DNA of 64,000 nucleotides from Hugenholtzia roseola DSM 9546 (lineage in GTDB: Bacteria > Bacteroidota > Bacteroidia > Cytophagales > Bernardetiaceae). The notes below the pieces were generated by a model. It was not told the origin of the DNA. It made no database searches and saw only the letters and a list, made by a program, of their open reading frames with translations. A program made the translations under genes and the position numbers. Positions 1 through 8,734 of this stretch are shown one piece after another. The stretch spans positions 1 through 64,000 of the forward strand of contig NZ_AUGI01000036.1 in NCBI RefSeq assembly GCF_000422585.1. Direction: 5' to 3'. Within the stretch, counting starts at the first letter, position 1; the number at the start of each line of letters is the position of its first letter.

Positions 1-251
1 GGGGCGGGGTTTGGGGCAGTGATGTTAAATTCTAAGAATTAGGTTCGAATGTAGGGACAAGGCATTGCCTTTTCCGCAGTGAGATTGAAATAAAAAAGGA
101 ATGAACCCCACCCTGCCCTCCCCCAAAGGGAGGGTTTCAAAACCAAATTTTATTTCGCTTCAAATTTGACCAAACAAGTTTTTTTACAGAACTTAACATT
201 ACTGGGGTTTGGGGTGGGGTGCATTTAAGGCTTTTATTGTTGTAACAATGC
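1..251. repeat. Family B repeat copy B0, split by a family A element; left part outside window
   Basis: Bases 1-17 and 204 to about 251 together match the right half of the family B repeat seen intact at 10545-10764. Shared features are the G-run block, then GGGGTGGGGTGCATTTAA, then an end like TTGTTGTAACAATG that matches the inverted end of copy B1. The element at 18-203 interrupts it and duplicates the local GGGGTTTGGGG. The left half of B0 lies beyond the window edge. No gene is visible in 1-350. Confidence 0.7.
18..203 (+). mobile_element. Family A MITE-like element, copy A0, inserted in B0
   Basis: A 186-bp non-coding element. The left end AGTGATGTTAAATTCT (18-33) and right end AGAACTTAACATTACT (188-203) are inverted repeats with 14/16 matches. 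The flanks are 12-bp direct repeats, GGGGTTTGGGGC at 6-17 and GGGGTTTGGGGT at 204-215. Inside are the GTAGGGACAAGGCA core palindrome (damaged here), GATTGAAATAAAAAAGG, and a segment around 103-140 that resembles the left half of family B. There is no ORF for a transposase, so it is presumably non-autonomous. Confidence 0.8.
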
Positions 252-350
252 CTTCTCTTTATGCAAAACGCGCTATAAAATTTAAAACTATCCAACAAAC
301 TTAAAATCAAAATTTAACATTTCCCGACTCGACCTAACACACTTCTCGAT

Positions 351-1127
351 ATGACTTCTGCATTTATGGCGGAAATGGCGACCCATGCAGGCAAGACGCG
401 CAGCGAAAATCAAGATGCGCTCGACCTCTATGAACAGCCACTTGGACGCTTTGCCTTCCTTTGCGACGGCATGGGCGGGCATCAGGCAGGTGCGAAAGCG
501 GCTCAAATTGCGATTCAGAGCTTGCGCTTCTATTTTGATGCCTTTTTAAAGGGTAAAAAAAATACGGCTTGGGCGGATTTGCCACTCAAAAAAGCCTTGC
601 AAGAAGCCTTCGAAACGGCACAGGCAGCTCTTGTGGCGCAGGTAGCGGGGCAGCCGCAATGGGCGGGCATGGGTACGACGGCGGTTGTGTTGCTTTTGGC
701 AGAAAAGGTCGCTTATTGCGCACATGTGGGCGATAGCAGGCTCTATGTGTTTAAAAATCAGACCCTTAGCCGCCTTACCAAAGACCACTCGGTAGTGCAA
801 AGCCTACTCGACCAAAAACGCCTTTCGCCACAGCAAGCCCTCCAACATCCACAGCGTAGCGTCCTGACGCGCGTCTTGGGCGGCGAAGATTATCAGCCTG
901 ATATTCAAAACCTTAGCCCTCTTTTACAAAGCATGCAGCAAGGCGATATGTTCCTACTTTGCAGCGACGGACTCACCAACGAACTCTCCGATAGTGAAAT
1001 TGAAACTGTCTTGCTCAATTTCAATTTAGACCTCAAAACCAAAGCCGAATACCTGCTTGCGGCAGCAAACCGAAAGGGCGGACACGACAATATTTCGCTC
1101 ATCTTGCTCGAAAAAGTAACGGCATAA
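351..1127 (+). CDS. PP2C-family protein serine/threonine phosphatase
   Basis: A 258-residue cytoplasmic phosphatase of the metal-dependent PP2C type, about the family's usual length. Visible motifs are SENQD with D22, DGMGGH with D39 and G40, GDSRLY in the middle, CSDGLTNELSD, and the C-terminal GGHDNISL. These are the metal-binding and catalytic blocks, all intact. The family removes phosphate from Ser/Thr and usually opposes Hanks-type kinases, but no such kinase is in this window. The ATG at 351 is used; a second in-frame ATG at 366 (Met6) is also possible. It is the first gene of a closely spaced plus-strand run; the next gene starts 51 bp later. Confidence 0.93.
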   Translation: MTSAFMAEMATHAGKTRSENQDALDLYEQPLGRFAFLCDGMGGHQAGAKAAQIAIQSLRFYFDAFLKGKKNTAWADLPLKKALQEAFETAQAALVAQVAGQPQWAGMGTTAVVLLLAEKVAYCAHVGDSRLYVFKNQTLSRLTKDHSVVQSLLDQKRLSPQQALQHPQRSVLTRVLGGEDYQPDIQNLSPLLQSMQQGDMFLLCSDGLTNELSDSEIETVLLNFNLDLKTKAEYLLAAANRKGGHDNISLILLEKVTA

Positions 1128-1178
1128 CCCCTTTTAAAAGATTTAAAATTTCAACCTCTGCTTATCTTTTGTTTTTTT

Positions 1179-1712
1179 ATGATAGATAGAAATACCATCA
1201 TCACGACCCTAAGCGTCTTTTTGCTGACCATCTTTCTGATTTTTATGTTTTTGGTCAATAAAAAAGATTGGAAAGACCAAGAAAAAAGCCTTACCCAAAG
1301 GCTCGATAGCCTGCAACAACTTTCTGATAGCCTGCATTTTATCGTACAAGGAAAGGGAAAGCAAGCCGCCGCCGCACAGGAGCAAATCAAAAATACGCGC
1401 TTTGATGCCTACGACGCACAAAATTTCCGCCTCTATGCCCTTTTCAAAGATTTAGACAACAAGTATTCTACTACTACTTTGGCAAAAGATTTTAATATTG
1501 AAAATGAAAGTGCAATTAAAAGTAGTAAAATTCAAGGGGCAAATTGGTTTATCGTACCTATAAAAGGCGTGCATTGGTTAGAAAAAGGCGAAACCTTAGG
1601 GCAGGTAGCCGAAAAATATTACCAAAACGATTACGATTCAAGTCTAATTAAAAGGTTTAACAAACAAATTACTGCACCCCAATTTATCGCCCTTCCCTTC
1701 GATACGGAATAA
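1179..1712 (+). CDS. Membrane-anchored coiled-coil protein with C-terminal LysM-like segment
   Basis: A 177-residue protein. Residues about 8-26 are a single hydrophobic membrane segment, followed by a charged Lys/Gln-rich stretch (28-70) that looks like coiled coil. The C-terminal 45 residues, from VHWLEKGETLGQVAEKYY to IALPF, resemble a LysM fold: a turn after a 'KGETL' motif, a helix, then a closing strand. LysM domains usually bind peptidoglycan, so I infer a cell-envelope protein with a periplasmic C-terminus. It lies between a PP2C phosphatase and a lipoprotein. I know no named family for the whole protein, and the LysM reading is by eye. Confidence 0.75.
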   Translation: MIDRNTIITTLSVFLLTIFLIFMFLVNKKDWKDQEKSLTQRLDSLQQLSDSLHFIVQGKGKQAAAAQEQIKNTRFDAYDAQNFRLYALFKDLDNKYSTTTLAKDFNIENESAIKSSKIQGANWFIVPIKGVHWLEKGETLGQVAEKYYQNDYDSSLIKRFNKQITAPQFIALPFDTE

Positions 1713-1762
1713 AAATAGGCGCGTAAATTATTTTATACTTTCCATATTCAAATTTATACAAA

Positions 1763-2518
1763 ATGAAGAAAAACTTGCTTTTTTATTGCCATCTATTCTT
1801 ACTTGGTCTTCTCGCTGCCTGTTCCGCTCCTGCACCCGAAAACAAGCAAGCAGAAACCTTTTCAGACGCTTCGCCTCGCCTCAAAGATGAGTATTTGGTG
1901 CGCGGTACGATTGCAGGATTTGAAGGAAAGCACAAACTACTTTTTTCCGATATTAGTGGTGAAAATATCATGCCGCTTTTTGAAGTGCCAATAGATGAAA
2001 AAGGCGATTTTATTTTTAGAGCAAAAATTGACGCGCCTTTGCCCTTTATGTTGACACTTTTAGACAAAAATGAGGAAATTTTTGACCCTCAAAACAACCT
2101 ACTCCTTTTTTTAGAACGTGCTGAAATCCAAATTACGGCTTCGGCGACGGCTTTTGCAAAGGCGCAAGTTGTGGGTTCGCAAAGCCATCAGGTCTTCGAT
2201 GCCTATCGCAAAAGCACACAAATAGAAGGCTTAGATATTCCCAGCCTCACCCAAGAGATGATGAAGGCAAAGGAAGTTGGCGATAGTGCTAAAATAGTGC
2301 TTTTAGAAAATCAATATGAAAAATATTGGCAAAACTATGTAAGGGCAAACAAAGCCTTTGCGCAGCGTTATCCCGAATCGCCCGTAACGGCTTATGTGGC
2401 TGCAACCGAAATGCTCGATACGATGTATGTAGCAGAATTAGAGCAAATTGTGATGAAAAATAATAGCATTTGGGTAAAGTCTATCAAAAACTATCTAAAC
2501 AACAAAGATAGGTACTAA
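1763..2518 (+). CDS. DUF4369-like lipoprotein
   Basis: A 251-residue exported lipoprotein. The signal peptide is hydrophobic with the lipobox LLAAC and Cys20 as lipidation site. The next 100 residues (DEYLVRGTIAGFEGKHKLLFSD onward, GDFIFRAKIDAPLPFMLTL) have the beta-rich pattern of DUF4369, which in Bacteroidota often precedes a thioredoxin/AhpC domain. No CxxC thioredoxin motif is present, so this is a DUF4369-only form. The C-terminal part is helical. It lies 23 bp upstream of tamL, which suggests shared transcription. The function is not known. Confidence 0.8.
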   Translation: MKKNLLFYCHLFLLGLLAACSAPAPENKQAETFSDASPRLKDEYLVRGTIAGFEGKHKLLFSDISGENIMPLFEVPIDEKGDFIFRAKIDAPLPFMLTLLDKNEEIFDPQNNLLLFLERAEIQITASATAFAKAQVVGSQSHQVFDAYRKSTQIEGLDIPSLTQEMMKAKEVGDSAKIVLLENQYEKYWQNYVRANKAFAQRYPESPVTAYVAATEMLDTMYVAELEQIVMKNNSIWVKSIKNYLNNKDRY

Positions 2519-2541
2519 TTTTAGTAAAATTTTATTTTTTT

Positions 2542-5055
2542 ATGATACAAAAGAAAAAAAATCGCTTTCAAATAAGACTTGCTTTTTGGGGGCTTCTTGC
2601 CCTTCCTTTATTTTTTTCTAATTTTTCTTGTGTTCCTACCTATTATCTATCTGATAATCAACGGTTTTTATACAATCAAAAAATAGAGGGCAACCAAAAT
2701 ATTCCTACCGAAGATTTGGAAGGTTTTTATCGCCAAAGGACAAACAGGCGAATTTTATACTTGCCCATTATGCCCTATTTGTATGCCTATGTGATAGGGG
2801 AGCAGGCGTATCGTGAAAAAGATTCCGTAGAATTTACACAAAAATTAGAACTTTTAAGGAAAGAATATGAACAAAAAATGTTGGCGCAAATAGGCGACTC
2901 GGAAAAAGCACAGAAAAAACGGCAGAAAATTAAGAAACGCTATTCCAAAAAAATAGAGCGTGCCGAGCGTTACACGCGCGAAGGGAATTGGCTCATGCGC
3001 ACTATCGGCGAAAAGCCTGTTATTTATGATAGTCTTTTGGCAAAACAAACCGCCGACCAGCTCCATTTGGCTCTCAAACAGCGCGGTTATTTTCATAATC
3101 AAGTGCAAATAAAGGTACAAAATGCAAAGTTTAATGACAAATTGGCGCAAGTTACCTACCAAATTCAAGAAGGCGAGCCTTATCGAGTTCGTCAAATCAA
3201 GTACCAAATTGCGGATACGGCAATGCTACAATTAGTCTTGTCGGATACGCTCAATCGCCGTTTTCGTGCAGGAAGGCGTTACAACGAAAGCCACCTATCT
3301 GCCGAGCGCGACCGTTTGCATGCGTTTATGTTGGATAATGGATATTTTAACTTTTCAAAACAATATATTCATTTCAATATAGATACACTTATCCAAACGC
3401 CTTATCGTTTAGATATTGAAATTGTGATTTCAAACCCTATGGGCAAAGAAGCGCATCAGGTTTATTACGTCGATAGCGTGCAGGTCTGGATAGATGTAAC
3501 CAATTCGCGACGGCGTAGTTTGGCAAAACAAACAGAATACGGAGATATTACTTACTATGAATATGACAAAAAATATTCTAAAAAAGTATTAGATAGTAAA
3601 ATTCTTATCAAAAACCAAGCGCGTTTCAATCAAAGTCAGGAAAATAGCACCCTTCGCTCACTTTCCTTTCTCAATATGTTTAGCGTGGTCAATATCAGGC
3701 ACGATACCTTAGATGGCAAATTTATCACCCATATTTACGCAAATCCTTTAAAAAAATATAACATTTCTTTGGAAGGGGGAATCGGCGTAAATGTCAATCA
3801 AATCTTGCCCGGTCCTTTTTTCTCTACCTCCTTTCAAAATCGCAACCTCTTTCGCGGTTGTGAGATTTTAGAAATTTCGGCACGCGGCGCGATTGAATAC
3901 CAGTCGGCTTTGAACACCGCAGGCACGAACACGAATTTCAGTCAAGCCCTTCGCACAGAACAGCTAAACCTCAATTTTTCACTACTTTTTCCGCAATTTG
4001 TCGCGCCCTTCCTGACGCGAAGCTATAAAAAAAGACTTAGCCAATTCAACCCACGAACACGCCTGCAAACAGGGGTAGCCTATACAAATCGCCCTGAATA
4101 TGAACGTGTTAGCCTCGATTTTTCATGGGACTATAATTGGTACAACAATAAATTTACAACCTATCAAATTGATTTGTTCGACCTAAACTTCATCAATACC
4201 TCGCGCTTGGATAGCACCTTTCGCCAAAATTTGGAAGAGCTGGCTGCCAGAGGGAATAATTTACTTCTTAGTTTTGGAAAAAGTGCAATTAGTAGTTTAG
4301 GAGGGCAATATACCTATAACACCAACTTACAAGACTTCAATGGTAGGCGCGTTCAAACGGCTCACTATTGGCAACAACGGTTAGAAATAGGTACTACTTT
4401 TTTAAACATTATACAAAGAAACTTAGGCGGAATTGGCGGTGTGCTATTAGGCGACTCGATTCAATCTTTTCAATTTACGCGCCTTGATAATGACTTTCGT
4501 TATTACAAATCTTTAAATCGGAATACGAAATTAGCCCTTCGCCTGCATGCAGGTGCGGCTTTTCCTCTCGGCAGGGTGGGCGTGTTGCCTTATGAGCGTT
4601 ATTTTTTCGCAGGCGGGGGCAATAGCCTTCGTGCTTGGCAACAGCGTCGTTTAGGACCAGGCTCTTATACGCCACCGCTGCTATCTGACGGCTCTTTTGA
4701 CTACCGTTTCGAGCAGCCGGGCGAGCTAATTTTAGAGGGCAGCATCGAGCTTCGCCAAAAGCTTTTTGGTTTCGTAGAGGGCGCAATTTTTATAGATGCA
4801 GGCAATGTATGGATGCTCACACAAGATTCGCGGCAGGGTTCGGAATTTAATGTCAATCGTTTTTGGAAAGAATTTGCCGTAGGTACAGGTTTTGGTATGC
4901 GCTTTGATTTCACTTTTCTTATCATTAGGGCAGATATTGGCATTAGAATTATTGACCCTGCGCTGCCCGAAGGAAACCGTTTTGTGGGCGATAGACTTTG
5001 GCGATATCCCTTGCGCGAGTCGTCTTTGAATGTGGCAATCGGCTATCCTTTCTAA
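2542..5055 (+). CDS. tamL: TamL-type BamA-family outer-membrane lipoprotein
   Basis: An 837-residue Omp85 protein. The N-terminus has a signal peptide ending in a lipobox (SNFSC, Cys30), the feature that separates Bacteroidota TamL from BamA or TamA. A region with POTRA-like repeats follows (about 35-380, including EGEPYRVRQIKYQI), then a 16-strand-type D15 barrel (about 400-837) containing the YERYFFAGGGNSLRAW block and the late FVDAGNVW segment. The family inserts or assembles outer-membrane proteins with TamB; no tamB is present in this window. A Lys/Glu-rich helix near residues 95-150 is unusual between the lipobox and the POTRA region. The gene is flanked by two envelope genes in the same direction. 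Confidence 0.88.
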   Translation: MIQKKKNRFQIRLAFWGLLALPLFFSNFSCVPTYYLSDNQRFLYNQKIEGNQNIPTEDLEGFYRQRTNRRILYLPIMPYLYAYVIGEQAYREKDSVEFTQKLELLRKEYEQKMLAQIGDSEKAQKKRQKIKKRYSKKIERAERYTREGNWLMRTIGEKPVIYDSLLAKQTADQLHLALKQRGYFHNQVQIKVQNAKFNDKLAQVTYQIQEGEPYRVRQIKYQIADTAMLQLVLSDTLNRRFRAGRRYNESHLSAERDRLHAFMLDNGYFNFSKQYIHFNIDTLIQTPYRLDIEIVISNPMGKEAHQVYYVDSVQVWIDVTNSRRRSLAKQTEYGDITYYEYDKKYSKKVLDSKILIKNQARFNQSQENSTLRSLSFLNMFSVVNIRHDTLDGKFITHIYANPLKKYNISLEGGIGVNVNQILPGPFFSTSFQNRNLFRGCEILEISARGAIEYQSALNTAGTNTNFSQALRTEQLNLNFSLLFPQFVAPFLTRSYKKRLSQFNPRTRLQTGVAYTNRPEYERVSLDFSWDYNWYNNKFTTYQIDLFDLNFINTSRLDSTFRQNLEELAARGNNLLLSFGKSAISSLGGQYTYNTNLQDFNGRRVQTAHYWQQRLEIGTTFLNIIQRNLGGIGGVLLGDSIQSFQFTRLDNDFRYYKSLNRNTKLALRLHAGAAFPLGRVGVLPYERYFFAGGGNSLRAWQQRRLGPGSYTPPLLSDGSFDYRFEQPGELILEGSIELRQKLFGFVEGAIFIDAGNVWMLTQDSRQGSEFNVNRFWKEFAVGTGFGMRFDFTFLIIRADIGIRIIDPALPEGNRFVGDRLWRYPLRESSLNVAIGYPF

Positions 5056-5073
5056 CTTTTAACACCTTTTGAT

Positions 5074-5853
5074 ATGAAATATTTTTTTTGTAAGTTTATT
5101 TTTTTGTTTTTGATAGTAGGATACTTTGATAGGCTTCCCGCTCAAACTTTAAATATTGCCAAAAAATATCTGCAATCAGATTCTATCAAATGGGCAACCA
5201 ATATCACTTTGGGCGGCACTTTGCTTCAACAGGGAGCGCGAAGTTTGAGCCTTTCCAATTCGTTCAACTTGGTGCATTTTGGAGCAAAAAACCAGACCCA
5301 ACTCATTGCCCAACTTAATAGAGGCAGAGCCGAAAAAAAGGACTTTATTCACAACGGTTTTATTCACCTTAGATATACTTTAAGACACAGAAAAAAACTA
5401 AGTTATGAACTTTTTTCACAAGCCCAATACGACCATATTCGCCGCCTTTCGGCGCGGTATGTGGCAGGCACTAAGCTGCGCTATCACCTCAAACGCTCTA
5501 CCAAGTTAGATTTAGCACTTGCTTCGGGTATGATGTATGAGTCGGAAAATTGGTTACTGCTAACAGATAGCGTTCTAAATTTGCAGACAATAAACTCCTA
5601 CAAATCAAGCAGTTACATTCATTTTCATACCGAACTTTCGCCTACTTTGGATTGGATTGCCATTATTTACTATCAAGCAAGGTGGGATAATTTTTTCAAA
5701 CCGCGTGTTTTATTAGATAGTTTTTTAGTTTTAAAAATAACTAAAAAACTAAGCATAAATCTAAACGTCGACCTTTGGCATGATGCCAATCCCATTGTGG
5801 CAAATGATAGATGGATTTATGAACTTACCTATGGCTTAGGGCTAACTTTTTGA
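5074..5853 (+). CDS. DUF481-like outer-membrane protein
   Basis: A 259-residue protein with a signal peptide (FCKFIFLFLIVGYFDRLPAQ). The rest alternates short amphipathic strands (LSYELFSQAQYDHIRRLSARYVAGTKLRY, ending YELTYGLGLTF), the pattern of the DUF481 family of small outer-membrane barrels. Aromatic residues close the last strand, as in many outer-membrane proteins. It starts 18 bp after tamL and probably shares its transcript. The substrate and role are unknown. Confidence 0.75.
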   Translation: MKYFFCKFIFLFLIVGYFDRLPAQTLNIAKKYLQSDSIKWATNITLGGTLLQQGARSLSLSNSFNLVHFGAKNQTQLIAQLNRGRAEKKDFIHNGFIHLRYTLRHRKKLSYELFSQAQYDHIRRLSARYVAGTKLRYHLKRSTKLDLALASGMMYESENWLLLTDSVLNLQTINSYKSSSYIHFHTELSPTLDWIAIIYYQARWDNFFKPRVLLDSFLVLKITKKLSINLNVDLWHDANPIVANDRWIYELTYGLGLTF

Positions 5854-5896
5854 GGGTAGGAAAGCGAAACCCAACTTCATTTTCTTTATTTTTATT

Positions 5897-5926
5897 TTGA
5901 AAAAAGACGACAAAAGGCTATCTTTG
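5897..5926 (+). promoter_or_regulatory. Predicted Bacteroidota-type promoter for accC
   Basis: TTG at 5897-5899, a 19-bp spacer, and TATCTTTG at 5919-5926 match the Bacteroidota consensus TTG-N17..23-TAnnTTTG. The accC ATG follows 44 bp after the -7 box. Confidence 0.65.
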
Positions 5927-5970
5927 GCATCTTTAATCTTCTTCATCGCCTCACTCTTTTTTTGTAAGAT

Positions 5971-7497
5971 ATGTCTTCTTTTCCCACTCGAAAGATTCGA
6001 AAAATTTTGGTAGCTAATCGTGGCGAAATCGCGCTACGTGTCATGCGTTCTGCACGCGAGATGGGTATCAAAACAGTAGCCGTTTATAGCCAAGCCGATA
6101 GACTTGCGCCTCACGTCAAGGCTGCCGACCAAGCGGTCTGTGTGGGTGCGCCGCCCTCGTCGGAATCCTATCTGCGCATCGAAAAAATCATAGAAGCTGC
6201 CCAGCAAACAGGGGCTGATGCCATTCACCCCGGTTATGGTTTTCTTTCCGAAAATGCCACTTTTGCACGCGCCGTAGAAGCGGCAGGGCTTATTTTTATC
6301 GGTCCTTCGGCAGAGGCGATTGAAGTGATGGGCAGTAAATTGGCTGCCAAAAACGCTGTTAGTGCTTATGATATTCCGATGGTGCCTGGCACTAAGGGAG
6401 CAGTAACCGACCTTCTCACTGCCAAAAAAGAAGCCGCTCAAATTGGCTATCCTATCCTGATTAAAGCCAGCGCAGGCGGCGGCGGCAAAGGCATGCGTAT
6501 TGTAGAAACCGAAGCCGATTTCGAGGCACAGATGCAGCGTGCCGTTAGCGAGGCTATCTCTGCCTTTGGAGATGGTTCTGTTTTCATAGAAAAATACATT
6601 ACCTCGCCACGCCACATCGAGATTCAGGTCTTGGGCGATAAGTTGGGCAATGTGGTCTATCTTTTTGAGCGCGAATGTTCGGTACAACGCCGCCACCAAA
6701 AAGTAGTGGAAGAAGCACCCTCGCCTGTGGTATCGCCTCAAATGCGCAAAGCTATGGGGCAGGCAGCGGTCAGTGTGGCGAAAGCCTGCAACTATTACGG
6801 CGCGGGAACGGTAGAGTTTGTCGTAGATGAAAAACTAAACTTCTACTTTTTAGAAATGAACACGCGCTTGCAGGTAGAACACCCCGTTACAGAGATGATT
6901 ACGGGCGTAGATTTGGTAAAGGAGCAAATCCGAATTGCGGAAGGAAACGCCTTGCCCTTCCAACAAGACGACCTCAAAATAGAAGGACACGCGATGGAAG
7001 TGCGCGTTTATGCCGAAGACCCTGCCAATAATTTCCTACCCAATATCGGAAAGGTAGAACACTACAAAATTCCACAGGGAATAGGTGTGCGCGTAGATGA
7101 CGGTTTCGAGGCGGGCATGCAAGTCCCCATTTTTTACGACCCTATGATTGCCAAACTTATTACCTATGCTCCCACACGCCAAGAAGCCATCGAGCGCATG
7201 GTCAGAGCCATAGACGAGTATGAAATTTCAGGTATCGAAACAACTCTGCCCTTCTGTAAATTTGTGATGCAACATCAGGCTTTTCAATCGGGTGCATTTG
7301 ATACCAAGTTTGTAGAACGTTATTTCAAACCCGAATACCTTTCAAAAGGGTTGGAAAAAGAGGCGCAAACCGAACTCGAAAAAGTAGCTGCACTTGTCGC
7401 ACTGATGCTTTTTGAAAATCCCCAAGAAGATAGCACAGCTGCAACTTTACCACAAACGGCGAAAGGCTCGAATTGGAAAAAAAGAAGTTGGAAATAG
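5971..7497 (+). CDS. accC: Biotin carboxylase subunit of acetyl-CoA (or related acyl-CoA) carboxylase
   Basis: A 508-residue enzyme that carboxylates biotin with ATP and bicarbonate, the first step of fatty-acid synthesis or propionyl-CoA metabolism. The N-terminal domain starts KILVANRGEIALRVMR. The ATP-grasp domain has the glycine-rich KASAGGGGKGMRIV loop, the HIEIQVLGD block and FLEMNTRLQVEHPVTE, all intact. The C-terminal domain ends near residue 450. A tail of about 55 residues is rich in Glu, Ala and Lys and is longer than the usual ~450-residue subunit. No biotin carrier (accB) or carboxyltransferase gene is adjacent, so the true partner cannot be read from context. Confidence 0.92.
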   Translation: MSSFPTRKIRKILVANRGEIALRVMRSAREMGIKTVAVYSQADRLAPHVKAADQAVCVGAPPSSESYLRIEKIIEAAQQTGADAIHPGYGFLSENATFARAVEAAGLIFIGPSAEAIEVMGSKLAAKNAVSAYDIPMVPGTKGAVTDLLTAKKEAAQIGYPILIKASAGGGGKGMRIVETEADFEAQMQRAVSEAISAFGDGSVFIEKYITSPRHIEIQVLGDKLGNVVYLFERECSVQRRHQKVVEEAPSPVVSPQMRKAMGQAAVSVAKACNYYGAGTVEFVVDEKLNFYFLEMNTRLQVEHPVTEMITGVDLVKEQIRIAEGNALPFQQDDLKIEGHAMEVRVYAEDPANNFLPNIGKVEHYKIPQGIGVRVDDGFEAGMQVPIFYDPMIAKLITYAPTRQEAIERMVRAIDEYEISGIETTLPFCKFVMQHQAFQSGAFDTKFVERYFKPEYLSKGLEKEAQTELEKVAALVALMLFENPQEDSTAATLPQTAKGSNWKKRSWK

Positions 7498-7507
7498 CAA
7501 AAAAAAT

Positions 7508-7535
7508 GTAGCGCGAAGTTCCACTTTCGCGCTAC
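7508..7535. terminator. Hairpin between convergent accC and beta-barrel genes
   Basis: GTAGCGCGAAGT pairs with ACTTTCGCGCTAC around a short loop. A-rich sequence lies to the left and T-rich sequence (CATTTCTTTT) to the right. It lies between two convergent stops and probably serves both strands. Confidence 0.75.
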
Positions 7536-7622
7536 TCATTTCTTTTGAACTATGAACAAAAAAGAAACTACATACTTACGGTTATCTCTTTGATTGCTCA
7601 AAGGCTCTAAAACCAAGTTTTT

Positions 7623-8705
7623 TTAAATTCTCACCCCAAAAACAAATGTATTGAGTTGTGGCGAAGTTTCAGAAGCAAAGAGGGTATTGAAATCATAGGT
7701 AGCAAAAAGGCGCACCCCAGAATCAAATCTGCTTTCGCCGATACCCAACTCCAATCGCACCCCGTAGCGGAAATCGTTGAGGTCGTAAGGGTTGTGTTCC
7801 TTTTCTTTCTGACGGTCGCCTGCCAAAGAATAGACGATTTTGGTATAACTTCCCACGCGATACCCTGCATAACCGCCAAAGGCAAGTTTGAGGTTGGTAC
7901 GATTGTCTTTTGCCAAATCTACGTGCATAAGAAAGGGCAAACTGGCATAGGCAGCTACTAACTTGGTCTTTTTTAGGTCAGTTGGCGAGTCGAAGAAGGT
8001 AAGTCCGTTTTCGCTGCTTACTCTTCGGTTGCCTGCAAACATGAAATTGTACCAAGAAAATTCAAGTCCGTATTGGATAATAAAAGGGCTATTTTTGCTA
8101 AAAAGTTGGGTCTTAAAAGTAGGGGCTACCGCAAAATAACGCGAGCCAAGCGGACGCAAATCGTAGGGCGTATTTTTGGGCGTATTTCCATTTTCCAAGT
8201 AATTATTCAAACCAAAATCAAAATTAATGCTTTGGCGCGTGCGGCGGTAGTGATAGACACGTGTTTTATTTGTCGTATCAACGTAATGATTCCTACCCAA
8301 ACCGAGATTGGTTTTGACAATTACCCCTTCTTTTTTAGAGATGCGGAACTGAAAAAATTTCTTGCCTTTTTCCTGCCTTTCTTCCACTTCCATCTGCACA
8401 ACTTGTTTTTCTGTACCTTCGCCTACTTCTATTTCGAGGCTTTCGGTCTGTTTGCCTGCCGAATCGAGGTACTGTCCTAAGCGGACTACAAGGGCGTTGA
8501 GGTCGGTTTCTTTGAGGTCTTCAAAATCTTGTTGGTTTTTCAGATACAAAACCATCTGACTGCTATCGCCAAATTCTATAAAAATTGTGTCGTTGTGAAT
8601 CCTACGGGTATGCGTTTGGGCTTGTAGGGTTTCGGAAAAAAATCCGATAAAAAGAAGCAGAGCCGAGAAAAGTAAGGCTACAAGGGGCTTTGATGCGTTT
8701 TTCAT
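7623..8705 (-). CDS. Outer-membrane beta-barrel protein of sigma/anti-sigma operon
   Basis: A 360-residue protein with a signal peptide (LVALLFSALLLFIGFFSETLQAQ). A periplasmic stretch (30-135) rich in Glu and Lys precedes a C-terminal barrel of about 200 residues (FDFGLNNYL, YFAVAPTFKTQLF, YGLEFSWYNFMF, ending NTFVFGVRI). The pattern resembles the PorT-like outer-membrane beta-barrel domains that follow sigma/anti-sigma pairs in Bacteroidota. It starts 29 bp after the anti-sigma-like gene and closes that operon. The cargo or ligand is unknown. Confidence 0.78.
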   Translation of the reverse strand: MKNASKPLVALLFSALLLFIGFFSETLQAQTHTRRIHNDTIFIEFGDSSQMVLYLKNQQDFEDLKETDLNALVVRLGQYLDSAGKQTESLEIEVGEGTEKQVVQMEVEERQEKGKKFFQFRISKKEGVIVKTNLGLGRNHYVDTTNKTRVYHYRRTRQSINFDFGLNNYLENGNTPKNTPYDLRPLGSRYFAVAPTFKTQLFSKNSPFIIQYGLEFSWYNFMFAGNRRVSSENGLTFFDSPTDLKKTKLVAAYASLPFLMHVDLAKDNRTNLKLAFGGYAGYRVGSYTKIVYSLAGDRQKEKEHNPYDLNDFRYGVRLELGIGESRFDSGVRLFATYDFNTLFASETSPQLNTFVFGVRI

Positions 8706-8734
8706 AATTTTTCGTTTTTGTACTTTGGGGAGTT

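Noticed and set aside
45-60. GGTTCGAAT-like motif reminiscent of a tRNA T-arm
   Set aside because: No acceptor or anticodon stem can be drawn. The motif recurs in reverse in element A4 as part of the repeat.
6034-6741. 235-residue minus-strand frame opposite accC
   Set aside because: It is a shadow of the clear biotin carboxylase frame; composition is not protein-like.
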